From positions 49,241,220 through 49,305,219 of the forward strand of contig NC_087063.1 of NCBI RefSeq assembly GCF_963678635.1: a DNA stretch of 64,000 nt. Direction: 5' to 3'. Made by a program: the position numbers and the translations under genes. This document shows, piece by piece, positions 48,062 to 58,276 of this stretch; within the stretch, counting starts at the first letter, position 1, and the number at the start of each line of letters is the position of its first letter. This DNA comes from Symsagittifera roscoffensis (lineage: Eukaryota > Xenacoelomorpha > Acoela > Convolutidae). Below the pieces are notes generated by a model. The model had not been told where the DNA came from and did not search any database. It saw only the letters and a program-made list of their open reading frames with translations.

Positions 48062-49968
48062 GCTGCAAAAAATATCACAGAACTTCAATTCCATTCTCTC
48101 AAACTGAAAGCCAAGAAAACAGAACTTATCATCTTCAGTCGAAAAAATGGAAGAGAAAATGTGGGAAAATTCTCAATCTCGTTAGATAAAACTTGGAGAA
48201 AAAGAGGCAGTGAAGTATCTTGGAGTTATTATCGATCAGTTAACACTTAACATTCAATGAGTAAATAAATTGATTTAAAGAAAAATGGCTTCCGGAATAA
48301 AAACATTACAACTGGAAAAAACCACTTCCAATCGAAACAAAAATTTTCATAATAAACGCACCTGTTAGTAGTCATCTGCACTACCCAGCAATTCTCCTAA
48401 GTGGAATTTCTTCAAGTTTAATAATTTCACTTGGAAAACATTAAATATGGGCAATTAAAACAGGTTGCGATTGTGCAAAATTTGGCTCATCGTCTGACTT
48501 GAAATTTAAAACCTTTTACCGATTTCCATTTTTCTCGATTGAAAAAAAGTTTGTCAGTTTTAGAAAACCAAGAATAAACGACTGCCAGCTTATGAAAGAA
48601 TTAAAAATGAAAACAAGGAAATCGAAGTGAACCCAAGAACAAAAAATCTTTTCTCTTCTGAAACATAGAACGGTGAGCAGATTGAAATCTTTTTCAAAAG
48701 ATCAATTACAATATGGAATAAAATTCAACAAAGCATAACTTCGGATAACATTTTGATTTAAACAAAAATTGAAGTAAAATTGAAGATTTATTTTTTATTA
48801 CAGTTAGCGAAGATTACACTGACAATCTAATGTAAACTTTACGGAAAAATTTTAATTTAAATTTTCATTTAATTTCTCAGATAACTGTTTGTGATTACGA
48901 TAACTCTTATGGCTTGAATTATACTATAATAATAAAGCTTGATGAGAAAATATACTAACATACACTTGTTGTCCCGAATTAACTGCAATTTAGGTGTTCA
49001 TTTTTTTGCTATTGGCGTTTTGGTTGAGAATAATTTATGATACTAGAGAAGTACAGTCATATAGAAATAGTGTTTGCCCAGCAAAATTTAAGCTCTATAA
49101 ATTTACTTTTTACCTTTTAAGCGAATTGGGGAACATTGGGTCGAAAACTGCCTCTGATAAAATTTATCAAATTTCACCAACACCAACTTACGATGTTATT
49201 TCGTCAGCCATTTTGAGACCCCAACTCAGTTTTGAGTATCTCGTTTTCGGCGGGATTGACAACTTTATTCGTTTTCATTAGAATTACGCAAAATCGGGTA
49301 AAATTCAATATTTCACTTTTAATATGGACTGAAAAGTTTTTTCCAACTCCAAAATGAAGCGTTAAAAGCTTATATACACTTTTTTTCTTTTCAAGGAAAA
49401 CCATGAGGTCAAAAATATCACGGTAACTTAAGTTAAAACACGTTAAATTCAGCAATTCAGTCAGTAGATATTCCCTAGTTGTTTTATAATTAGGGGAAAA
49501 AAGAAGAGTACATTGTGAAGCGCGAAGGAAATTTTAAAAATCGAAATAGCGGGGAAGAAGAGTATTTAATGAATATCTGAAAAAAAAGTCAGATATGCTA
49601 ATAACGTTTCCTGAAACTGCAATGAAATGATATTGGCTTATTTACTGAGTCCTAGCTTTTGTTGTCCTGGTCAGTTACTTCTGGCTCTGATCCTTCTGGC
49701 AGCTATCTTCTGGTCTGGCGAGTTCGCCATTGTCTTGTCTTCTGACAGCGGTGTACTTCTCGTCTGGCCAGTTCGCCAAGGCCTTAGCCTTCTGGCAGCG
49801 CTCTCCTTCTGCTTTGGCGAGTTCCTCAAAGCCTAGGGCCTTCTGGCAGCGGTCTCCTTCTGCTTTGGCAAGTTCACCAATGCCTTGGGCCTTCCGTCAG
49901 CGGTCTGCTCCTGCTCTGGCGAGTTCTCCAATGCGTTGGGCACTCTGGCAGCGGTATTTTCCCAAAAT
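48062..49968. repeat. 1.94-kb tandem duplication, copy 2
   Basis: This is a direct repeat of 46121-48061 with few substitutions and small deletions. Examples are a missing 'ttcga' near 48985 and lost bases in the minisatellite near 49700-49740. It ends shortly after the minisatellite at 'cccaaaatttc'. Confidence 0.9.
49665..49955 (+). repeat. 51-bp minisatellite, copy 2
   Basis: Same units as the first array in the same order, with short deletions near its start. The last three units are almost identical between the arrays. Confidence 0.85.
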
Positions 49969-51980
49969 TTCGTCAAAAGTGTCTGGAAACATAGATCCAT
50001 ACACCTCTTCGACTACCACTTCGGCGGTCGGCAGCTATTTTCCACAATAAATAAGTTTGAGTTCTACAATGAACAGAATAATTGCACCTGACCTGGAAGT
50101 TGACGAGTGATTTTCAAGCAAATACTTTACAGAAGCACAACTGTTATCTGAACGGAGCAACTAATCGGGGCACGGACCCCTTGTCTCGAACACAGAATTC
50201 AAATTAAAACTACTACACGTGTGGCTGCTTAAGTCTGACTTGGTCTAAGAAACTGTTGAAACAAAGAGCTATGATCTGGCACAATTCTAGGATGGCACTG
50301 TCAAATTAAAACTTCTATGTATGCATATAATAGAAAAACAGCAAAGGAAAAAATAAAGAGACATTCAGAAGTGTCACTACATACACCAGAGCTTTAAGTT
50401 TTTTTAAAAAAACTGGATAAAAACCCCGAAAGAGAAGCACAACTTGGAAAAAATCAAAAAAAAAAATAGCGAAATCATCTTTTTAGTAAAAAAAAAATCC
50501 AGTGGTAAAAATGAGCGACACATCATTGAAAAGGAATAGCCAGAGGGCCACTTTCAAAAATAAAATGGCAAGGCATGACAATGATCTGCATTTGAGGAGT
50601 CGGTAGTCTTGAGCAATTAGCTGTCTCAGGGAATTTTGTTGGGCGAGCATTCAGCAACCTTAAGTGGGTAGAGGTGGAAAAATCATTCAAAATTTTGCTG
50701 GTGGACGATGGGTCTAGACGACAGGTTAAAAGCTATCCACTGACACAATACGAAACAAACGAGAGTAAATCTAGAGCCTGATCAGCAGAGTAAGCAACAA
50801 CCTGAATTTCTGAATAAGGAAATGAGAACACTGAAGGAACATGAGAAAGTCAGATACAGACTTTCGATCTCTTGAGGGAACAGAAAAAAAAACAGATGAC
50901 CAGCAACCTATCTCGGAGGATGAAGACATGGAAAAAAGAAAAAAGGAGGGTATAAAAAGATTTAGGAAATCGTGGATATTTTCTATAAGCAATAGAAGAA
51001 ACAAAGATTATTCTTTACATGGAAGATTGAGTTGTAGCAAGCATGAAAAGGAAGAGGACAGAATCCTATGGAAGCGCAACATCATTTTTCTACGGCACGT
51101 ATACCAATTTGAGTATTTTCAGACTATACGACTAAATGGGTCATCAAGGTTTGACAGTGAGCCTGAAAATCTTCATCGTTCTGACAAAAGTATCATAGTA
51201 TCCGAGGTTACAGTCAGGAGTCCCTTCATCACGTATTCCAGTCAAAATCCTTGGAATTTTCTAGATATGGAAGTGATAATGATAAAAGAAGATGACAAGT
51301 GTTTAAGTCCTTTTCAATTAAAATCGATACGGGTTACGTTTCTTCAATAAGAACACGCAACTCGACACGAGAAAATATCATATACAAGTGTTACAAATAA
51401 AAAACTTCGTCCAAAGTTATTTTGTCAGTTATTGTTCCGAGTACGCAAGCGGCGTTCGCAATCTGTATTGCCAGGGAGATTCTCAGTTTTAAAAAGCTGC
51501 CTGCTCTGGGTTCCTCAGTGCATATGCTTAGGTTCTTACAAAGCGTGCTCAGCTTGCTTCTTCTCTTCTACAAAGCTTGCTCAAAAAAATGTCTGTGCTG
51601 GGGCCGGCCGCGCCCTGAACTTCAAAAGCTAGCGGTTGAAAAAAATATCCATCATTTACAAGATCTTTATACTTGTAACAGTCGCCTACTTAAGTCACAT
51701 ATGAGGTTAAAGAAAAATAGGCCCTATAACCATTGGCTCAAGAGTCAGGGACACTAACTCTTGTGTTTTTCTACCTCGAACGGTCGGAGCCAATTCGGTT
51801 CACTTACGACATGAGACTAAAACCCTCGTTACAGCTTAAAGGCCACAACCAAAATACCTCCCCCCCCCACTCTAGAAAATAAGAACGTCCCCATACTTAG
51901 GTCTCAAAATACCCAAAATACGCAAACGCCGTTAAAAACAGGGTCGGAACATTCCTTTTTAGTTGCTTTTTATTAGACAG
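49969..51980. other. Region with unrecognised frames only
   Basis: A plus-strand frame at 50841-51350 (169 aa, charged, Ser/Lys/Glu-rich) and one at 51422-51757 (111 aa) have no motif that I recognise and no convincing splice context. The first follows decayed coding-looking sequence at 50.57-50.83 kb and may be a transposon remnant. Neither is called as a gene. Confidence 0.4.
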
Positions 51981-51981
51981 T

Positions 51982-52426
51982 GGAACTTTGGGGAAACGGA
52001 CTTTATCCTCCACGGTAATTATCCTCCAGGCGATATCCTCCACCATTATCCTCCATTTCTCAAACAGGGACTTTTTCCTCCATTTTTATCCCCCAATTTT
52101 ATGAATTTGGATGTTCATGGTCAGCTGCATGAAAAAGATGGGAGCTGTGCGACCAGTGGTTCAAAAGTTATGACCCGAGCCGTAAACAAGCTCAAAATGA
52201 GGTCCAAAACTGACGAAGTTGCTTCAGTTGGCTTGAAAATTAACAAAGCTTGCTCGTAGAGCTTCCGGGATAGGCCCATTCGCTTCCTCGTGAAAAATAG
52301 GTCTTAGAACCACCTTAGATGAGCTTGCGCGACCCTTGGTTGAGCTGCAGGAGCGACTGATCGCCTGGAGGATATCGCCTGGAGGATAATTACCGTGGAG
52401 GATAAAGTCCTGTACCCGGAACTTTG
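51982..52426. mobile_element. MULE-type MITE with 9-bp TSD
   Basis: GGAACTTTG is duplicated directly at 51982-51990 and 52418-52426. Between them is a 427-bp element (51991-52417). Its inverted ends begin GGGAAACGGACTTTATCC on the left and GGGTACAGGACTTTATCC in reverse complement on the right. They match over about 50 bp and contain repeats of ATCCTCCA. It has no coding capacity. The 9-bp duplication places it with Mutator-like elements, but its ends do not match the MULE at 28.4 kb. Confidence 0.9.
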
Positions 52427-53362
52427 ATCAATTTCAGATGGATCAACCTAAAACTCTCCTTACCTCAACATAAAAATTATAAAACACACTCAACGAAACT
52501 TATTGGGTACTCACAAACCAGCACACTCGAGAATTAGAGTAACTTAATTACTCAGCAACTCTAGCATTAAAGGGAATTAAGTATTAATTCAAAAAGTTTG
52601 TAATTAACGAATTCCAGCAAAGGAAATCAGTTTTGACTTGAGAAATAAGTTTTGGAGCTGGTTCATTGGGAGACTTCGGTTGTCCCTTTCCCCCGAAGGT
52701 TCACTCTGGTTCACTTCAAGTTAATATCTTCTCTTCTCGTAATTGTTCTGTCTCCTATTTCAGGATAAGACAGCTCTGCTCTAGTGTGATTTCAATTTCC
52801 CCCTGCTTTCTCGACCACTTTCCCGCGATTGTAGTACGATTGTTCTGATCTTGTATTTCTGATATTTTCAGTTGTCGTGAGAAATTTGAGCATGACAGGC
52901 TCATTTCGAATTTTTGAAAATTTCCATTTCACCCCAAAATTACGTTGTTCGTATTGCTCAAGGTCAAACTTCCAAATATGACCGACTGGCACATACTCTC
53001 CGGAGTCAAGATCGATGTCCTCATCGCGTGTTGCCGTCTGCCAGTGAATCCCCAGAATGTTGAGTATTGCTCAAGATATAGTGCCAGTGGTCATTTACAG
53101 AAGTTTGCAGCAGATTTAACTTTATCTACACCCCAAAGTTCAGAACCATGCAAAACTGTCACACTATCGCTGAACAGCCATCAAAATCTGCTTACACCTG
53201 CACCTTAAATTTCCGCTTTGCAAGCTAATGATCAAAACTTCTTTTGTCTTATCCAATCAGAAAAATTGTCATGCAGCATTTTGATTTATATAATAATAAT
53301 TAACAATATTTCGTTTTGTTAAAATTTCTTTTTCGTGACCTCAGGTTTCATCCGAGTTCACA
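52427..53362. other. Possible 3' LTR region of the Gypsy element
   Basis: It lies just beyond the polypurine tract on the element's 3' side. Reading on the minus strand from 53362 it starts TGTGAACTCGG, as an LTR might. The partner LTR is outside the window, so the far border is unknown and the LTR is only inferred. The 87-codon frame at 52945-53208 is not recognised. Confidence 0.35.
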
Positions 53363-53368
53363 CTCGAG

Positions 53369-53386
53369 CCCCTTTCCTTCCCTCTC
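53369..53386 (-). other. Candidate polypurine tract (plus-strand primer site)
   Basis: Eighteen consecutive purines on the minus strand, just downstream of the last coding frame (53419) and a few bases before a TGTGAAC start. This is where an LTR retrotransposon's polypurine tract is expected. Confidence 0.5.
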
Positions 53387-53418
53387 AAGACTCAAAAAAC
53401 CTTCACTGAGCCCCCTGC

Positions 53419-55260
53419 TCATTTCTTATTCCTGGCTTTCGAGGTGCTAGGCATTGATGTGTTTGACACCGTGATCTGCCTCAGCAGCAGTTCCTCATCA
53501 TCGGAGCTGATTACGATCTCTTCCCACGCTCTTAGTTGTTCGAAGGATCGCATCCAATCCCTCTGCTCTTGCAACCTCTTTGCTTGGTTCGGCAAACCCT
53601 TCACTTTCGATTCCCTGTTCAAGCAAAAGGAATTGTGCAGGCTCAGGCTCACGTTCGTCGCCAAGTCCTCCTCCAGTATCGATTCCCTCGCCTTGGTATT
53701 ATCTCTAGACACCCTTTTCCAACCTGTCGTGATCGCATTTCGGTGTGTCAGCAAAGGTCTCTTGAAGGCTTCCAGACCTAACCCGCCACGAATTGCCGAT
53801 ATTCTTTCCGATGTTTCTTCATATGATCCTTCGTCACCATATACACAAAGATGCCAGTGTCGCTCGAAACCACGGGAAGAACCTATATGCGGCTCGATGC
53901 GTGCCTAACCTCCATAGGTATGGCGAATACCTTGTACGCAGTCCCAAACAACTCATGTCTCCTGCTATAATCAATAGCGTATATCGATTCCGCCGTCGGT
54001 GTCTTCAACTCCCGATAATTCGTCACTTTCTCCTCGATCCATTCCAACGCCAACATTGTGCTTACTACCAAGATGGTCGCCTTCTGCCGATAATCGGGTA
54101 ATCCGATCGACCGAATTTCTTCCACATGCCACACTAAGCAGAGGTTTGAGTGTTCCGAATACCACGCCCTCTGTGCCAGACAATGGCATGGGCATTCCCC
54201 ATGTGTAGTATCGATGCTCCGGAGGTTGCGCTCTCCCGAAGCTTCTAGCAGAGGCTCCAATTCCATCATCTTCTCATGTGTCATATCATTCTACTCCTAG
54301 GCTGGGATCCTTTGTTTATCGGCTAATCAGCGGCAGTTTTCTTCCATACGTGTGATATCAAGATAAACTCATGGACGACTCAAGCAAAGAAGATGAGGGG
54401 TTCAATGCCTCCAAAATAATATGGAAGAAAGATCGTGGAAGAAAGACATATCGCTCTAAAAGACGACATGAAGTTCGCCACGATAAAATATCGGGCGCCC
54501 TATGGAGTGGAGCAAGTGGAGATGAAACGAGAAGAGAAGGAGCTGGATGAAACGAGACGAGAAGAGCACATCTGCGAGTCACATGTCTTTCGGCTCCAGT
54601 AGCTTGTCCACCACTCTCAACTGCGCAGGAGTAGCCACCCTGATTCTGGCTATGCTCCTTCAATGTTTGGGGGGCTCCACTATGAGTCCTGGACTCACCA
54701 ACAGCCTAAGGGGCCTATAATTGATCGGTCCTATAAATGATTTCAGCGGAAACCCGGTCAGATCTGCCGTCTCCATCATCCTCGCTCTTGAGAAGTGCGC
54801 TTCGTGGGCCTTAAACCAATCCACACAATGGTGCCGACTCAAGTCGGCGTGCGACACATCCTTAAGCCCCAGGACCTCCGCCAATTCCTGCCTGCACTCC
54901 ATGTCCTCCAGATCCAGTTCTTTTATCTTTTCTAGATATCGCGCCCGGCTCGTCTCAGCCGGCCTTTCCATTCTCTTTTCATCCACTACCACCACCGAGG
55001 ATACCTCCGAGCTTTGGGGCGTGGACGACTCTGCCTCTTCGGCCTCCATCGGTGTGGACCCCGGTTGTCGGGTCCGACTGCTCCTTGAGCTGTCCCTCGA
55101 GTCGACTCTCGCTCCCAGGCGACTGTATAGGGGTCTAGTGGCAAAGAAAGGGGGTATATCGGGTGGACCGAAGGTGAACTGGGCCGTTTCCTGCAGGTCC
55201 GACTCTAGCGCATTTATGTGCCTCTGGAAGACACCATTTATCCACTCTAAGCCCTTAGGC
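53419..55260 (-). pseudogene. Gypsy third-ORF region: C-terminal part, unrecognised
   Basis: Broken frames (54660-55260 tail, 53883-54284, 53419-53754) read on from the SGNH-like module in the same orientation and base composition. Visible features are a Ser-rich linker, helical charged stretches near 54.8-55.0 kb, and an acidic end before the stop (SSDDEELLLRQ). I recognise no family. The frames are probably pieces of one original reading frame. Confidence 0.5.
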
Positions 55261-55262
55261 CT

Positions 55263-55760
55263 GTCGAAGTGAATGCCATCCGATGGCGCATCATCCGGGA
55301 AGGATCGTTCCATCATGTCGGCCACGTCCAACAGTCTAACGGGGAGCACGCTCCTCTGTTGTATTTGCCTAATTTTTTCCTTGATATTGCGCACCTTCTC
55401 GTTTTTCTCCATCGCGTGCTGGTCGGTCATCATATTGTATGGGATCGTGCAAATCGTGAGTATCACAGGATCCAGATAAACCCTCAACTCCTCAAGAATG
55501 CAGCTCTTTTTCTCGTGCAGTCTCATCAACTTTCTCGATTCCCCCTCTGGACACGTCATTGGTTCCCATCATCAGAGTGACCGTATACATCTTGACCATG
55601 TCCAACATCTCTAGTGACGCCAACATCTGAAGTGTTGCCGCTCCAGAAAAACTCAAGACTCCCATCTGCCAATGCGATTGGATCCGGGTCAGCCCCCGTA
55701 TCAGGCTTCCCCTATGATTAAGTGGACCGCACCCTCTGGTATCCTCGGCTGTGCGAAATA
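55263..55760 (-). pseudogene. SGNH (GDSL)-type hydrolase module in the retroelement
   Basis: SGNH hydrolases are esterases or lipases with four short conserved blocks. Read on the minus strand, block I appears as GSLIRGL near 55690-55712 (Ser kept, the preceding Asp lost). A GVLSFSGAAT block II Gly segment follows at about 55637-55666. Block III is MMGTNDVS at 55549-55572, and block V is DGIHFD at 55263-55286 with the catalytic Asp and His. The spacing, about 90 residues between GTND and the DxxH, suits the fold. A frame shift lies between blocks III and V. The module sits downstream of integrase in the same orientation. SGNH domains are known in CR1-type LINEs; here the setting is an LTR element. 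Confidence 0.65.
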
Positions 55761-55901
55761 TTCGGCCCCAGACGCGTCGTGGAAACAGTCCCTTCTCGCC
55801 CGCTGCGCCATGGTCCAATCCATACGGTTGTGTCTGTGATACCTGCCATCTGTATTCTTCTTATAGCTCGCGATTATGAGACTCCTGACTGGGTGGTCCC
55901 T

Positions 55902-57115
55902 CTAGGTGGAAGGTCGCTCTTGTCGTGTCGAATCATCACGGCTCCTCAACTGTAATCTATCTTGCAGCTCCTTGAGACGCGATGAACCCCCACTGATTTG
56001 GCTACTACCAGGAGTTGAACTCGAGGTATAACCCGGCAGTGTGACCTCCATCAAAGGCCTTATCCGTTGCGCCTCTAAACCGCGCACGGAGGGCACCGGC
56101 TCGGGTGGTATCCATGCCTCCAGTTCCTCGTTCATATGTTCTTGAGCCGCTCGGTCCATGTTGAATCGTCCACAGGACCTAGGAAATTCTTCTACCTCCA
56201 TCCGCGACTCCGGCCTCGACCCTGCTGTTGCTTGTTCGGCGGTCCTCGTTCCCTTCTCCTTTTGCCTCGCAAACTCTCGTTGTCGCCTCTGAATCTTTTC
56301 CATTTGTGACTTCAGCTGCTCGCAGTTCGCCTCATTTTTGCGTACCTTCTGCTCTTGTTGGTACTCTGCTCTAATCATGTTGAGATCACGCCTGATCTCT
56401 CTCGAGTTTCGCACCATCCCGGTCCAGATTTGCTTTGTCTCTTTCCCTCTGGGCTCTTTCCAGTTCACTCTTTAAACTGTTGAGGTCCGGGTACGCTTCC
56501 TCTGTCTGCTGGGACCGTATCATAGACAGTGGCCTGCTCGTGGATTGGCCTGCGGATCCTACCGGCGGTCTGGTAGGAAATGGGAACTCTCCCGCACCAT
56601 ATTCTGTCGTGTTGTTCAATCCGGGATTCCTTGCCAGGTCGAATCCCCTCACGCCTCTATCTACGTTCCAGGAGGTTGGATATCCCCTCCGTGGTGTAGC
56701 CAACCATCAGCACTGCCTCCGTCGCTGACTCCCTACATTCACCCTGCGCTTCTAGCTGTAGGATGGCATTCAACATCACCGCCAACCTCTCATCGACTTG
56801 AGTGTAATCAAGATCCATCAGGTGCTTGTACAATTCATCGAGCGTGAGCCTCTTGAGCGCTGCTAGCATAGATTTCCAGAAGCGATCTACCATCGTCACT
56901 ATCTTCAATTTGATCCTACTATTAACCAACTTGAGAACACCGTACCAGTTAAACTTGAGAAAACCGTACCAGTTAAACTTGAGAACACCGTACCAGTTAA
57001 ACTTGACAACACTGTACCAGTTAAACTTGAGAACACTTTCCGAGACCGCTGACAGAATACTTACTCTAGATATCTTTCTCTTCGTTGAATGAGTGATGCT
57101 TGGATGTCGATTCAA
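55902..57115 (-). pseudogene. Gypsy third-ORF region: N-terminal coiled-coil part
   Basis: Frames at 56657-57115, 56386-56703 and 55902-56468 overlap and read as one broken protein. It contains a repeated NWYGVLKF segment, then a helical start beginning MVDRFWKSMLAALKRL. After a Pro/Gly-rich linker comes a long charged coiled coil (RAQRERDKANLDRDGAKLER and following), and a Ser-rich linker leads into the SGNH module. A coiled coil followed by an enzyme could be a Gag-like or accessory protein. On this strand a splice acceptor-like TTTTCAG lies near 57131 and a donor-like GTAAGT near 57060. Confidence 0.5.
56931..57036 (-). repeat. 24-bp tandem repeat in the third ORF
   Basis: About four and a half copies of a 24-bp unit (ttgagaacaccgtaccagtt plus aaac) differ by single bases. 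The unit length is a multiple of three and reads as KFNWYGVL repeats in the element's frame. Confidence 0.9.
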
Positions 57116-57419
57116 TTTTACAAATCAATCTGAAAATAAAATCCATTTTTAGACTAAGATGTTCTGTTCCTAACCTAATCCCCCCTCATTATTGTGTTTA
57201 AAAACATTATCCCTCCTTCTATTTCACTGAAAGAATTCAATTGTGAGTTTTGAGAGCAGGCAAATTCATTTCATGCTTTAGCACCGTCAACTCCTCTAAA
57301 ATTTAATTGTCAAGCCAATTGTGTTAAAATCCATCTACCTACTTCGCGCCCCCATGTACCTAAATCGAGACCCCCATGTACCTATCTTGAGACCTCCATT
57401 GTCCGCTCGTAGCTCAGGC

Positions 57420-58023
57420 GATACTCAAGTAATATTTCTTGTGTAGGTGTACCATTATCTCCGTTTCTACGAAGAACACGAGTAGGATGGCGTATAATTC
57501 CCTTGGGCTCAACTTGCCCCTGTTTGGGTCATAGACCGGCATCGAGACCTCCATTATCCTTCTTTCGACCATGAAGTCTCTCACTCAGCCTCGTTAGTGC
57601 CAACATCACGTGCTCAGGATCTATCGTGTTCCTTTCATTGATCCTCGTTACCAGAAAGCACAGGTAATTACCCGGGACTTGTGAAACTGACGGGGGAAGC
57701 GCAGCCATTCCTCCCTACCCCGGTCTCTGTCTAAATAGAAACTCCACGTTCTGATATTCTCTGTTAAAGTCGGCCTCTAGTCTCAATTTGAAGCTCATGT
57801 CCGCTGTTATACAGATCGCGCTGGTCCTGTCTGACAAAAGGAAGTCGCTGTTCGTGATCAGGATGTTCTCCGAGTATTCATTGGGTATTTCAAATTTTGT
57901 TTTGAAGTTTCGTCCTATGGTAGGCTCAGCCTCTTCCTCATTCAGTTCCAGCCCGCTGGTCTCTCTCACTTCTCTGAGTTTTTTTATCATCAAAGTTTTG
58001 GTGTGGGTAAGTCCTATCCCCAC
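57420..58023 (-). pseudogene. Macro-domain-like module downstream of integrase
   Basis: Macro domains bind ADP-ribose and some remove it from proteins or nucleic acids. On the minus strand the frame 58023-57715 has a beta-strand/turn (NILITNSDFLL), then an ICITADMSFKL block like the CISAD segment of the ALC1/TARG1 group. After an in-frame stop the reading continues with a strand ending in CFLVTR (about 57637-57675) and a helix (HVMLALTRL). After a frame change follows a strand and turn reading MPVYDPNRG, then YAILLVFF. The order of elements and spacing match the fold, but the usual glycine-rich loop is not canonical. It is frame-broken. The call rests on motif order alone. Confidence 0.5.
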
Positions 58024-58276
58024 TCTCCGGACAAAAATATTTATCGACGTCCCGTCGATGATGCTGGTTCTAAATTATCTGGCGGTATCTCGAGCGGCCT
58101 GTCGGTTGCTGTCCAACCGAAGAGAGGATCTTCCGTTTTCACGTGTTTTCCTTCTGATACGTCGACCTGCTGGTTGCTTTGCTCTTCATCTCTTTTGCTC
58201 TTGACATCGCGCATCCATTCTAGTATACTCAAGATTGTGTTTTCCCTTTCTATCTCGCTCTGCTCCAGATCTGTTT

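Noticed and set aside
47692-48189. 165-codon plus-strand frame with a 17-aa repeat
   Set aside because: It is explained by the 51-bp minisatellite. It crosses the duplication junction and is shortened in the second copy.
50841-51350. 169-codon frame
   Set aside because: It has no recognisable domain, no splice partners, and biased low-complexity composition. It could be a transposon remnant, but nothing supports a gene call.
54721-55272. Plus-strand frame of 183 codons in the Gypsy region
   Set aside because: It is antisense to the SGNH-containing frame, where the conserved blocks lie.
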